44,772 nucleotides of DNA, taken from the NCBI GenBank assembly GCA_022567155.1, contig JADFHN010000028.1:1-44772 (forward strand), written 5' to 3'. The position numbers were made by a program, and so were the translations under genes. The notes below the pieces were generated by a model, which was given only the letters and a program-made list of their open reading frames with translations, was not told where the DNA came from and ran no database searches. Below are positions 6,182-14,253 of this stretch, piece by piece (positions within the stretch are counted from its first letter, which is position 1; every line of letters begins with the position of its first letter). This DNA comes from Bacteroidota bacterium (GTDB lineage Bacteria > Bacteroidota > Bacteroidia > Cytophagales > Cyclobacteriaceae).

Positions 6182-8562
6182 AACAGAACGGACAAGTAGG
6201 ACAAAATCAGATTAGCGGTCAATACCCGGCGGATTCGATTGACTGGATTAAACTTCGCAGTGTAATCCGGCGAAACTGGATTGGGGTATTTATCATTCTG
6301 ATTATAACGAATTCTGCAGGCTGGGTGTACCTGCGCTATAAAAAACCTATATTTGAATCCAGTTCAGAATTAAAACTGGATATTAAAAGTGAGGCATCAT
6401 CGCTAGGCCTGACCCGCTTTTCAGATCCATATAACATTGATAATCTTTCCGGAGAAATAGAACTGATCAATTCCAGGCTCTTTTTCAATAAAGTAATTGA
6501 AACTATTGACATAGATGTTCAGTACTTTACCCATGGTAAGATTCTGAATGATGAAAAGTATAAGCACACCCCCTTCATCGTCGATTATGAATTAAAGAAC
6601 AATGATTTTTATGACCGCCCGATTAATATTGACCTACTCAATGAGAAGAAGCTCGAGCTCAGTTATGTATGGGGCGGTAAAAAATACAGTGAGCTAATCA
6701 CTTTTGGACAACCCTTTGAAAATGAACATTTTAGGTTTACGATTACAACCACACCCAATTTCAGTAATGAATTACTTGACGAGCAGTTTTATTTTATTAT
6801 CAACAGCCATGAATCATTAATTGCCTACCTTGAAAACAATATTACCGTAGAACCTCTCAATCTGACCGCACATACGATCAGAATTTCCTTCAGAGACTAT
6901 AACAAGCATAAGGCTCATGACCTTGTAAACGCAATCGATACCTTATACCTTGAATATACGCATCTCCAAAAAAATCAGGCGAATGAGAACAAGATCGATT
7001 ACCTGAATCAGCAGATGAAGGAGACGGAAAAGATTCTTGAAGAATTTGAAGATTATTTCGAAAATTTCACTATCGATAATAAAACTGTAAATCTTGACCA
7101 GGATGTTAAGAAGACACTAAATTACATGATCCAGATTGATTCACAACGGTTTGAACTCCGTGCAAGGATTTCACACATCGAAGGCATATCCGAAAAAATA
7201 ATTATCGAAGATCTTGAAAATATAAACATAAAAAGGCAGTACGTTCCTGATTACATACTGAAAGATTTTGAGTTATTTGACAAATTATACTTCGAGCAAA
7301 AACAACTTGCCCTCGCCTACAAAGAAAATACCTTTGCCTTCGAAAGAAAATTACAGGAACTGGACATTGTACGGGGTAATCTTGTAACCGACCTGAATCA
7401 ATATAAACTAAACCTGTATGAAAGTCTGACAGCGCTGAACAAAAAGAAAAACGAACTCGAGAGTAATTTACTTGACCTTCCTTCCAAAGGCACTGAATAC
7501 AACAAAGCCAAACGATATTACGCCCTTTATGAGGAAATGTATTTATCGTTGATGCAGAGTAAAAATGAGTTTGAATTAGCACGTGCAGGAACTGTTCCTG
7601 ATTTCAAAATACTGGCGCCAGCAACTATTCCCATAAATCCGATATCGCCAATAAAAATGCTTGTTTATGGCATCACCATTATTTCCGGTTTGATCTTTTG
7701 TTTCCTTTTTATCGGGATAAGTTACCTTGTAAGTGACAAAATCACAGGTATTTCCGAAATTGAGAACCTATCGAAAGCGCCGGTACTCGGCACACTTCCT
7801 TTTGAAGGATCGGTCAGCAAAGGCGTACAGCTTTTTGTAAATGATAAACCGAAATCGGCAATCAGTGAAGCATTCAGAGCCATTCGGACTAACATTGAAT
7901 TTATGGTGCCGGGCATTAAAAATAAAGTTATCTCTGTTTCTTCTACTATCAGCGGCGAAGGCAAGACATTTGTCACCTTGAACCTGGGTGGTGTAATTGC
8001 CATGTCAAGGCTGAATGTGGTGATTCTCGATCTTGATCTGAGAAAGCCTAAAATTCACCAGAATTTTGGAGATAAGGATACAGGAAAAGGTGTCAGTACC
8101 ATACTGATCAAAAAGCATACGCTGCAGGAGTGTATCTCACCAACAGGCCTCGAAAACTTAAATTATATTCCTGCAGGCCCCATTCCTCCGAATCCATCCG
8201 AACTTTTGTTAAACGGCGCGTTTGATAAAATGATCAATAATCTTAAAGAAACGTTTGATGTCATTATCCTGGATACACCACCCATTGGGTTGGTAACAGA
8301 CGCGATTATGGCTATGAAAACGGCTGATCTGAAGATCTTTATTTTACGAGCTGATTATTCCTTAAGGTCTTACTTACAGGCAGTAAACAGACTGGTGGAT
8401 GTCAATAAGTTTAAAAATATCGGACTGATATTAAACGGTTTGAAAAGCAGGCATAACCATGGTTATGGCTACGGATACAGTTATGATTATGGCTCCAGCT
8501 ATTACGAAAATCCCTCAAACAGATCGTGGATAAAAACTGTTCGAAGAAAACTGGGAGTATGA
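6178..8562 (+). CDS. Wzc-type chain-length determinant and tyrosine autokinase
   Basis: The 794-residue product joins a Wzz domain to a BY-kinase. The N-terminal Wzz part has a transmembrane segment (WIGVFIILIITNSAGWVYL), a long periplasmic coiled coil (about residues 270-460) and a second membrane segment (MLVYGITIISGLIFCFLF). The cytoplasmic kinase has Walker A SGEGKT, Walker A' VVILDLDLRKP and Walker B VIILDTPP. The C-terminus carries a tyrosine-rich tail (YGYGYSYDYGSSYY), the usual autophosphorylation cluster. It controls polymer length and export. The only plausible start is TTG at 6178, which overlaps the stop of the gene before. The phosphatase that follows should reverse its phosphorylation. 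Confidence 0.93.
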   Translation: MKQNGQVGQNQISGQYPADSIDWIKLRSVIRRNWIGVFIILIITNSAGWVYLRYKKPIFESSSELKLDIKSEASSLGLTRFSDPYNIDNLSGEIELINSRLFFNKVIETIDIDVQYFTHGKILNDEKYKHTPFIVDYELKNNDFYDRPINIDLLNEKKLELSYVWGGKKYSELITFGQPFENEHFRFTITTTPNFSNELLDEQFYFIINSHESLIAYLENNITVEPLNLTAHTIRISFRDYNKHKAHDLVNAIDTLYLEYTHLQKNQANENKIDYLNQQMKETEKILEEFEDYFENFTIDNKTVNLDQDVKKTLNYMIQIDSQRFELRARISHIEGISEKIIIEDLENINIKRQYVPDYILKDFELFDKLYFEQKQLALAYKENTFAFERKLQELDIVRGNLVTDLNQYKLNLYESLTALNKKKNELESNLLDLPSKGTEYNKAKRYYALYEEMYLSLMQSKNEFELARAGTVPDFKILAPATIPINPISPIKMLVYGITIISGLIFCFLFIGISYLVSDKITGISEIENLSKAPVLGTLPFEGSVSKGVQLFVNDKPKSAISEAFRAIRTNIEFMVPGIKNKVISVSSTISGEGKTFVTLNLGGVIAMSRLNVVILDLDLRKPKIHQNFGDKDTGKGVSTILIKKHTLQECISPTGLENLNYIPAGPIPPNPSELLLNGAFDKMINNLKETFDVIILDTPPIGLVTDAIMAMKTADLKIFILRADYSLRSYLQAVNRLVDVNKFKNIGLILNGLKSRHNHGYGYGYSYDYGSSYYENPSNRSWIKTVRRKLGV

Positions 8563-8563
8563 C

Positions 8564-9292
8564 GTGATCAGATTATTTAAAAGGAAAAGAACGAAATCCA
8601 ACCCGCTTATTGTTGACATACACTCACATCTTTTGCCCGGCCTGGATGACGGAGTGTCTTCCCTCGATGAGTCACTTGAAATACTAAAAAAATTTGAAAA
8701 ATTCGGTTATAAAAAGGTTGTAACCACACCGCATATCATGAGTGATTTTTACCGGAATACGCCTGATGGCATTTCTGAGGCATTGCAGGAACTTCAGCAT
8801 TTTGTCAAAGATAAGACAGAAATAATAGTTGAAGCAGCAGCAGAATACTACCTCGATGAAGGATTTATTGAATTACTCACAGAACATACCGATCTCATCC
8901 TTTGCATTGGAAATAAATACATTTTGTTTGAAACTTCCTTTATGAGCGAGCCGGTGTATTTAAAAGAAGCTATTTTTTATATTCAGTCCAACGGCTATAA
9001 GCCCCTGATGGCCCATCCGGAAAGGTATCAGTATCTCCACAATAGCTGGGACCTCACACAGGATCTGATTGACAGGGGCACACTTTTTCAGATCAATATA
9101 AACAGTCTTGCCGGCTACTATACAAAACCTGTTCAGAAAATGGCGATCAGGCTGATAAAAAACGACATGGTGCATTTTCTTGGAAGCGACTGTCATAATA
9201 TGAATCACTGGGACGTGACTTTAAAAGCCTTTAATACTAAAGGATTCAGACTGGCTACCGGGCTTCCTCTACTGAATAATTCGCTGGCATAA
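8564..9292 (+). CDS. PHP-type protein-tyrosine phosphatase (CpsB/YwqE family)
   Basis: This 242-residue metal-dependent phosphatase of the PHP superfamily removes phosphate from the tyrosine tail of the kinase encoded just upstream. Metal-binding motifs are visible: DIHSHLLPGLDDG near the start, TTPH, HPERY in the middle and GSDCH near the end. The start is a GTG one base after the kinase stop; no nearby in-frame ATG keeps the first metal motif. The tight kinase/phosphatase pairing is the standard regulatory pair of Wzy-dependent capsule systems. Confidence 0.92.
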   Translation: MIRLFKRKRTKSNPLIVDIHSHLLPGLDDGVSSLDESLEILKKFEKFGYKKVVTTPHIMSDFYRNTPDGISEALQELQHFVKDKTEIIVEAAAEYYLDEGFIELLTEHTDLILCIGNKYILFETSFMSEPVYLKEAIFYIQSNGYKPLMAHPERYQYLHNSWDLTQDLIDRGTLFQININSLAGYYTKPVQKMAIRLIKNDMVHFLGSDCHNMNHWDVTLKAFNTKGFRLATGLPLLNNSLA

Positions 9293-9294
9293 TT

Positions 9295-10272
9295 ATGGTA
9301 CTTGTAACAGGTGCCACCGGCTTAGTAGGTACACAGATTTGTAAATATCTTGTCGAAGAGAATATTCCCTGCAAGGCATTGAAAAGACCAACCAGCACCA
9401 TCGATAAGGATTTAATAAATACTGTGACCTGGATTGAAGGAGATGTGCTGGACATCCATTCAGTTGAAGAAGCCCTGGAGGATGTTGATACGGTGATACA
9501 TGCCGCGGCATTGATATCGTTTTACAGCAAAGAATTTGACCGGATGAATGAAGTCAACGTTTATGGAACGGCAAACATGATCAATGCTGCCTTGCGTGCA
9601 AACGTAGATAGGTTTGTGTATATTAGCTCTGTCTCAGCACTCGGGAAAGCTAAAAACAAAGGACCTGCTAATGAAAATACCTTATGGGTTAAATCTACTG
9701 ACATTTCGCATTACGCCGAATCAAAATATTTCGCAGAACTTGAAGTGTGGCGTGGCAAGGAAGAAGGATTATCAACCGTCATTCTCAATCCTTCAGTAGT
9801 GCTTGGCCCTGGCAACTGGAATACAAGCAGCACACGGTTGTTTAAATATGTCTGGGATGAAGGCCTCTTTTATCCGGGCGGTACCTTTAATTATCTTGAT
9901 CTGCGCGATCTTGCAAAGGCTACCCTGCAACTGATGCGATCGCATGTGGAAGGTGAACGATTTATCTTAAGTGCAGGCAGCATATCGTATAAAACATTCT
10001 TTGAAATGGCCGCAGATGCATTTAATAAAAAGCCTCCTCCATTTAAATTAACTCCATTATCGGCTGCTTTCGTACTGATTACAGAACGTATTAAATCACT
10101 GTTTTCCCGGACTCCGCCAAGGGTTAGCAAGGAATCGTTACAATTTAGCAATGTGCAATACGATTATGACAATACGAAAATTAAAAAGTATCTTGACTTT
10201 GATTTTACATCCATCAAAGATACCATTGCATGGACATGTGAGTTATTGAAGAGAGATAATGTAAATAATTAA
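9295..10272 (+). CDS. NAD-dependent epimerase/dehydratase (extended SDR)
   Basis: The 325-residue protein has a Rossmann nucleotide site VTGATGLVGTQI at its very N-terminus, an acidic dinucleotide-binding region (WIEGDVLD), the catalytic serine region YISSVSALG and the YAESK (YxxxK) motif. It is an extended short-chain dehydrogenase, closest in pattern to dihydroflavonol-4-reductase or NDP-sugar epimerase relatives. It begins two bases after the phosphatase stop, so it belongs to the polysaccharide operon and may modify a nucleotide sugar, but the substrate cannot be read from sequence. Confidence 0.85.
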   Translation: MVLVTGATGLVGTQICKYLVEENIPCKALKRPTSTIDKDLINTVTWIEGDVLDIHSVEEALEDVDTVIHAAALISFYSKEFDRMNEVNVYGTANMINAALRANVDRFVYISSVSALGKAKNKGPANENTLWVKSTDISHYAESKYFAELEVWRGKEEGLSTVILNPSVVLGPGNWNTSSTRLFKYVWDEGLFYPGGTFNYLDLRDLAKATLQLMRSHVEGERFILSAGSISYKTFFEMAADAFNKKPPPFKLTPLSAAFVLITERIKSLFSRTPPRVSKESLQFSNVQYDYDNTKIKKYLDFDFTSIKDTIAWTCELLKRDNVNN

Positions 10273-10325
10273 ACTTATCTTTCATTCACATATTGTTTTT
10301 CTTAAATCGAGAAAACCATATTGGA

Positions 10326-11729
10326 ATGACAGGAAACTACAAACGCCGGGAAGATAACGAACTCATAAAAAATTTTGAAGAAGCGCTGAAAAACCATTCC
10401 TCTATTTACTTTGATGAAGAAACGTTTGATGAGATCATCAACTATTACTTCGACAAAGGAAGGTTTGATAAGGCTTTAAAAGCCTGCAATATCGCTTGCC
10501 AGCACTATCCTTTTTCTGCTGACTTTTTATTGCTCAAAGCAAACTTACTGGCGGAGATAGAAGAATACGACAATGCCCTTTCGGTACTGGAACATACTGA
10601 AACCCTTCAGCCGCTTGAACCGGAAATATTCATATTACGGGGCACCGTTTTCAATCAGTGCCAGCAATATCCGGAAGCCATAGAGGCCTACAAAAAAGCA
10701 CTCCCTTTCGTGGATGACAAGGACGATATATACTACAATATCGGCTTTACCTACCAAACCACTGAAGATTATACAAATGCAATCAGGTACTACAAAAAAG
10801 CAATTGAAGAAAACCTGAGCAATGAAAATGCACTCTATAGCCTCGCTTATTGTCTTGACCTTACCGGTAAACTTGAAATCAGCATTTCTTATTACAAAAA
10901 ATTTATCGATTATGACCCTTACTCACAACATGCGTGGTACAATCTTGGTGCTGTTTATTCAAAACTCAAAAAGTTTGAGGAAGCGGTAAAGGCATATGAG
11001 TATGCCACACTAATAGATGAAGAGTTTGCTTCGGCATTTTTTAACCTTGGAAATGCTTATTTAGACTTGAATGAACCTTTAAAAGCCCTTAATGCGTACA
11101 AAATAACGTATGATATTGAAGGCCCGAGTTCAGAAATATTCTTTTGTCTGGCACAGGCTTACGAGCTTCTCGAACAATATGATCTTGCCATGAAATATTA
11201 TATGAAATCCACCAAACTGGATATCATGAATGATGAATCGTGGTTTGGTGGTGCTAACTGCCTGGCCATACAAAACAAGTGGTACGAATCACTTCATTTT
11301 TTTAATAAAGCGCTAAAACTGAACAATGAAAATCCGAAGTACTGGTATGCAGTAGCAAAAGCAGAAAATCAGGTTGGAAACATCATCTCAAGCTTAGATG
11401 CATATGAAGAAGCCAGCCTGCTCGATCCTGCCAACAAAGGCATCTGGCTGGATTGGTCAAACATCTATTATGAACAGGGAAAATACAATATGGCCGTTGA
11501 ACTTATCATAAGGGGGTTGGAGGAAAACCCGGATGACTCTGATATGCTATACAGAAATTCTGCTTATTTAATTGCTGCCGGTAAATACAAGGAAGCCTTT
11601 TCTTGTTTGGAAAATGCATTATTTTTGGACTTCGAAAATCACACAGTGCTTTTAGAATTTTTTTCAAATCTGGAAATCCAGAAAGCATTATTTAAGATTA
11701 TTGAGCGGTTTCGAAAAGAAAATCTGTAA
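10326..11729 (+). CDS. Tetratricopeptide repeat protein
   Basis: The start is set at the ATG at 10326 (MTGNYKRREDNELI); an upstream TTG at 10293 is less likely. The 467-residue product is built almost wholly of about a dozen TPR units, with the usual spaced W/L/G/Y/A/P pattern (for example AWYNLGAVYSKLKKFEEAVKAY). There is no signal peptide or membrane segment, so it is likely a cytoplasmic scaffold. Its TAA stop overlaps the ATG of the ComA-type gene by one base, so the two are translationally coupled. Confidence 0.85.
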   Translation: MTGNYKRREDNELIKNFEEALKNHSSIYFDEETFDEIINYYFDKGRFDKALKACNIACQHYPFSADFLLLKANLLAEIEEYDNALSVLEHTETLQPLEPEIFILRGTVFNQCQQYPEAIEAYKKALPFVDDKDDIYYNIGFTYQTTEDYTNAIRYYKKAIEENLSNENALYSLAYCLDLTGKLEISISYYKKFIDYDPYSQHAWYNLGAVYSKLKKFEEAVKAYEYATLIDEEFASAFFNLGNAYLDLNEPLKALNAYKITYDIEGPSSEIFFCLAQAYELLEQYDLAMKYYMKSTKLDIMNDESWFGGANCLAIQNKWYESLHFFNKALKLNNENPKYWYAVAKAENQVGNIISSLDAYEEASLLDPANKGIWLDWSNIYYEQGKYNMAVELIIRGLEENPDDSDMLYRNSAYLIAAGKYKEAFSCLENALFLDFENHTVLLEFFSNLEIQKALFKIIERFRKENL

Positions 11730-12502
11730 TGAATTATTATTTAAAAAATATTCCTGAGAGGACCATAAAACCTCGCCAGCATGGTTATACTATGGTCATG
11801 GATAAAGGTTTGAGTATTAGGGAAGTAGAAGATTTTTTAAACGTTTGTAGCGACCATGTGGATATTGTGAAACTTGGTTGGGCAACATCGTATGTAACTC
11901 CTTCGCTTCAAGACAAACTAAAAGTTTACGAAGAAGCCGGTGTTCCCACATATTTCGGAGGTACGTTGTTTGAAGCATTTATCATCAGGGACCAGTTTGA
12001 CGACTACCGTAATGTGCTTGACAAATATAACATGACCTTTGCTGAAGTTTCTGACGGCTCCATAGAGTTGGATCATGACATTAAGTGCGAATATATACGG
12101 AAACTTACAGGACAGGTCACGGTGCTGTCGGAAGTAGGCTCAAAGGATGCCGAAAAAATAATCCCTCCCTATTTATGGATCAAACTGATGCAGGAAGAAC
12201 TGGATGCAGGATCCTGGAAAGTAATCGGCGAGGCACGGGAAAGCGGAAATGTAGGGCTTTTTCGTTCTACCGGCGAAGTACGGTCCGGACTTGTGGAGGA
12301 AATTCTTACCAAAATACCTTTTGAGAAAATTATTTGGGAAGCGCCACAGAAATCACAGCAAGTATGGTTTATTAAACTGCTTGGCCCCAACGTAAACCTT
12401 GGTAACATAGCCCCAAATGAAATTATTCCATTGGAAACACTACGTCTCGGGTTGCGTGGCGATACGTTTAATCATTTCCTGAAAATTGAGAAACTAGACT
12501 AA
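11729..12502 (+). CDS. comA: Phosphosulfolactate synthase (ComA family)
   Basis: ComA adds sulfite to phosphoenolpyruvate to make (2R)-phospho-3-sulfolactate, the first step of coenzyme M synthesis in methanogens. The 257-residue protein carries the family's landmarks: MVMDKGL, DIVKLGW.TS, FGGTLFE, AEVSDGS, LSEVGSK, EARESG.VG, EAPQKSQQ and the C-terminal ETLRLGLRGDTF. The reaction is assigned by family. Bacteroidota do not make coenzyme M, so the downstream product here is unknown; it could be sulfolactate or another sulfonate. It is tightly coupled to the TPR gene upstream. Confidence 0.9.
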   Translation: MNYYLKNIPERTIKPRQHGYTMVMDKGLSIREVEDFLNVCSDHVDIVKLGWATSYVTPSLQDKLKVYEEAGVPTYFGGTLFEAFIIRDQFDDYRNVLDKYNMTFAEVSDGSIELDHDIKCEYIRKLTGQVTVLSEVGSKDAEKIIPPYLWIKLMQEELDAGSWKVIGEARESGNVGLFRSTGEVRSGLVEEILTKIPFEKIIWEAPQKSQQVWFIKLLGPNVNLGNIAPNEIIPLETLRLGLRGDTFNHFLKIEKLD

Positions 12503-12538
12503 TCTGAAATACGGTTTGTCATTTACCCTTCAAAATTT

Positions 12539-13474
12539 ATGAAGATCAGAGAATCCATTACGCTTTTTCTCAAAGGTGTAGCGATGGGCGGTGCAGATGT
12601 AGTTCCGGGCGTATCAGGTGGCACCATTGCATTCATCACCGGCATTTATGAAGAACTCCTGGATTCAATACAGGCACTCGATCTTCAATCACTCGGATTA
12701 CTGAAAACGCTGAAATTCAAGGAATTCTGGAAGCATATTAATGGGAATTTTCTGATCACACTTTTTGCAGGAATATTCATAAGCCTATTCTCACTCGTAA
12801 GAATGATATCTTACCTGATGGTGCACGAACCAATCGCATTATGGTCTTTTTTCTTCGGTCTGATTCTGGCATCTGCAATTCTTGTATTCCGTAAGATCCG
12901 TAAATGGAATGTAGGTGTGGTACTGGCCACTATAGCCGGTACTGTAATCGCATTTTATATTACCACATTTGCTCCGGCTGAAACAGACAACAATCTGATT
13001 TATATATTTCTGAGTGGTATGCTGGCCAGTTGTGCGATGATACTTCCCGGAATCTCCGGGTCATTCATCCTGCTCATACTTGGAAAATACGAGTATATAA
13101 TCAATGCGGTTAAATATTTCAAAATAGACGTGATTCTGGTTTTTAGTGCGGGTTGTGCATTGGGTCTAATAGCATTTTCGAGAGTGATCTCCTGGGTGTT
13201 GCATCGTTTTCACAATGTTGCCATCGCGGTTCTTTCCGGATTTATGATTGGGTCATTAAATAAAATATGGCCATGGAAAGAAGTAATCGAATACCGGATA
13301 AATTCGCTTGGCGAGCAGGTAGCCCTCTACGACCGGAGTGTGCTTCCAAATCAATATCTTGATATTACGGGTAATAACTCACAATTTTTGTACGCATTAC
13401 TCTTTGCAGCACTGGGGATATTTATTGTGGTCGCATTTGAGCGGACAGCATCATGGATCAGGCCTTCGAAATAA
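12539..13474 (+). CDS. DUF368 polytopic membrane protein
   Basis: The 311-residue product has 7-9 hydrophobic segments and the DUF368 family signatures: GGADVVPGVSGGTIAFITG near the N-terminus and the repeated MILPGISGSFILLILGKYE in the middle. The internal PG[V/I]SG duplication points to two inverted half-repeats, as in transporters. Members of this family have been linked to translocation of undecaprenyl phosphate across the membrane, which would suit a location after polysaccharide genes. That link is prior knowledge, not shown by this sequence. The gene overlaps the region upstream of aroE, so they are likely co-transcribed. Confidence 0.88.
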   Translation: MKIRESITLFLKGVAMGGADVVPGVSGGTIAFITGIYEELLDSIQALDLQSLGLLKTLKFKEFWKHINGNFLITLFAGIFISLFSLVRMISYLMVHEPIALWSFFFGLILASAILVFRKIRKWNVGVVLATIAGTVIAFYITTFAPAETDNNLIYIFLSGMLASCAMILPGISGSFILLILGKYEYIINAVKYFKIDVILVFSAGCALGLIAFSRVISWVLHRFHNVAIAVLSGFMIGSLNKIWPWKEVIEYRINSLGEQVALYDRSVLPNQYLDITGNNSQFLYALLFAALGIFIVVAFERTASWIRPSK

Positions 13475-13476
13475 TT

Positions 13477-14217
13477 ATGGTTGAATTCGGACTCATCGGA
13501 AAAAAATTATCGCACAGTTTTTCGAAAGAATATTTCGAAGGAAAGTTTATATTTCTCAATCTTACAGATCATTTCTATCATCTGTTTGAGTTGAATGAAA
13601 TCTCCGGGTTGCCCGAGCTGATCCAAAACCATCCGGCGCTTAAAGGCCTGAATGTAACCATCCCTTACAAGGAAGATATTATTCCGCTTCTGAATGGCCT
13701 CGATGATATTGCTGAAAAAGTGGGGGCAGTAAATGTTGTCAAAGTGGAGGCTGATAAAACGCTCTCAGGTTTTAATACCGATTTCTACGGTTTTAAAAAA
13801 TCACTCCTGGACTGGATTGCGCCCGGCGAGCAGAAAGCGCTGGTTTTTGGAACAGGTGGTGCAGCCAGGGCTGTATGTGCGGTGTTAGAGGATTTGCATG
13901 TACCCTACATCAGGGTTTCACGTAAGAAACGAGATGACATTTTAACCTACGCTGATTTAAAAGCAGATAAATCCTTTCTTAAAGATCATAAACTCATCAT
14001 AAATGCAACCCCACTGGGAATGTTTCCGGAGGTAAACACACTTCCTGATATCGATTACGCTCTTGTCGGTCCTGAGCATTTTTTATATGACCTGGTATAT
14101 AACCCTGATCTGACGCTTTTCCTGAAAAAAGGCTTTGGCAGAGGCGCTTCAATAAAAAATGGTTTTGAAATGCTGCATCTTCAGGCAGAAAAGTCATGGG
14201 AAATATGGAGTGCGTAG
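13477..14217 (+). CDS. aroE: Shikimate dehydrogenase
   Basis: AroE reduces 3-dehydroshikimate to shikimate with NADPH, step four of aromatic amino acid synthesis. The start is taken at the ATG at 13477 (MVEFGLIGKKLSHSFS), two bases after the DUF368 stop. An in-frame ATG at 13453 would add eight residues ahead of the conserved GLIGxxLxHS start. The product is about 246 residues and shows the shikimate-binding S-x-S pair, the catalytic lysine in NVTIPYKE, NTDFYGF and the Rossmann motif GTGGAARAV. All key residues are present. Confidence 0.93.
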   Translation: MVEFGLIGKKLSHSFSKEYFEGKFIFLNLTDHFYHLFELNEISGLPELIQNHPALKGLNVTIPYKEDIIPLLNGLDDIAEKVGAVNVVKVEADKTLSGFNTDFYGFKKSLLDWIAPGEQKALVFGTGGAARAVCAVLEDLHVPYIRVSRKKRDDILTYADLKADKSFLKDHKLIINATPLGMFPEVNTLPDIDYALVGPEHFLYDLVYNPDLTLFLKKGFGRGASIKNGFEMLHLQAEKSWEIWSA

Positions 14218-14226
14218 GTTTTAGAT

Positions 14227-14234
14227 TAATTTTG
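14227..14234 (+). promoter_or_regulatory. Candidate -7 box for uvrB
   Basis: TAATTTTG matches the Bacteroidota -7 consensus TAnnTTTG and lies 19 bases upstream of the uvrB ATG, giving a short leader. No good -33 TTTG is seen at the usual spacing, so uvrB may also be reached by read-through from aroE. Confidence 0.35.
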
Positions 14235-14253
14235 AATCCTGTCAGGATTTCTA

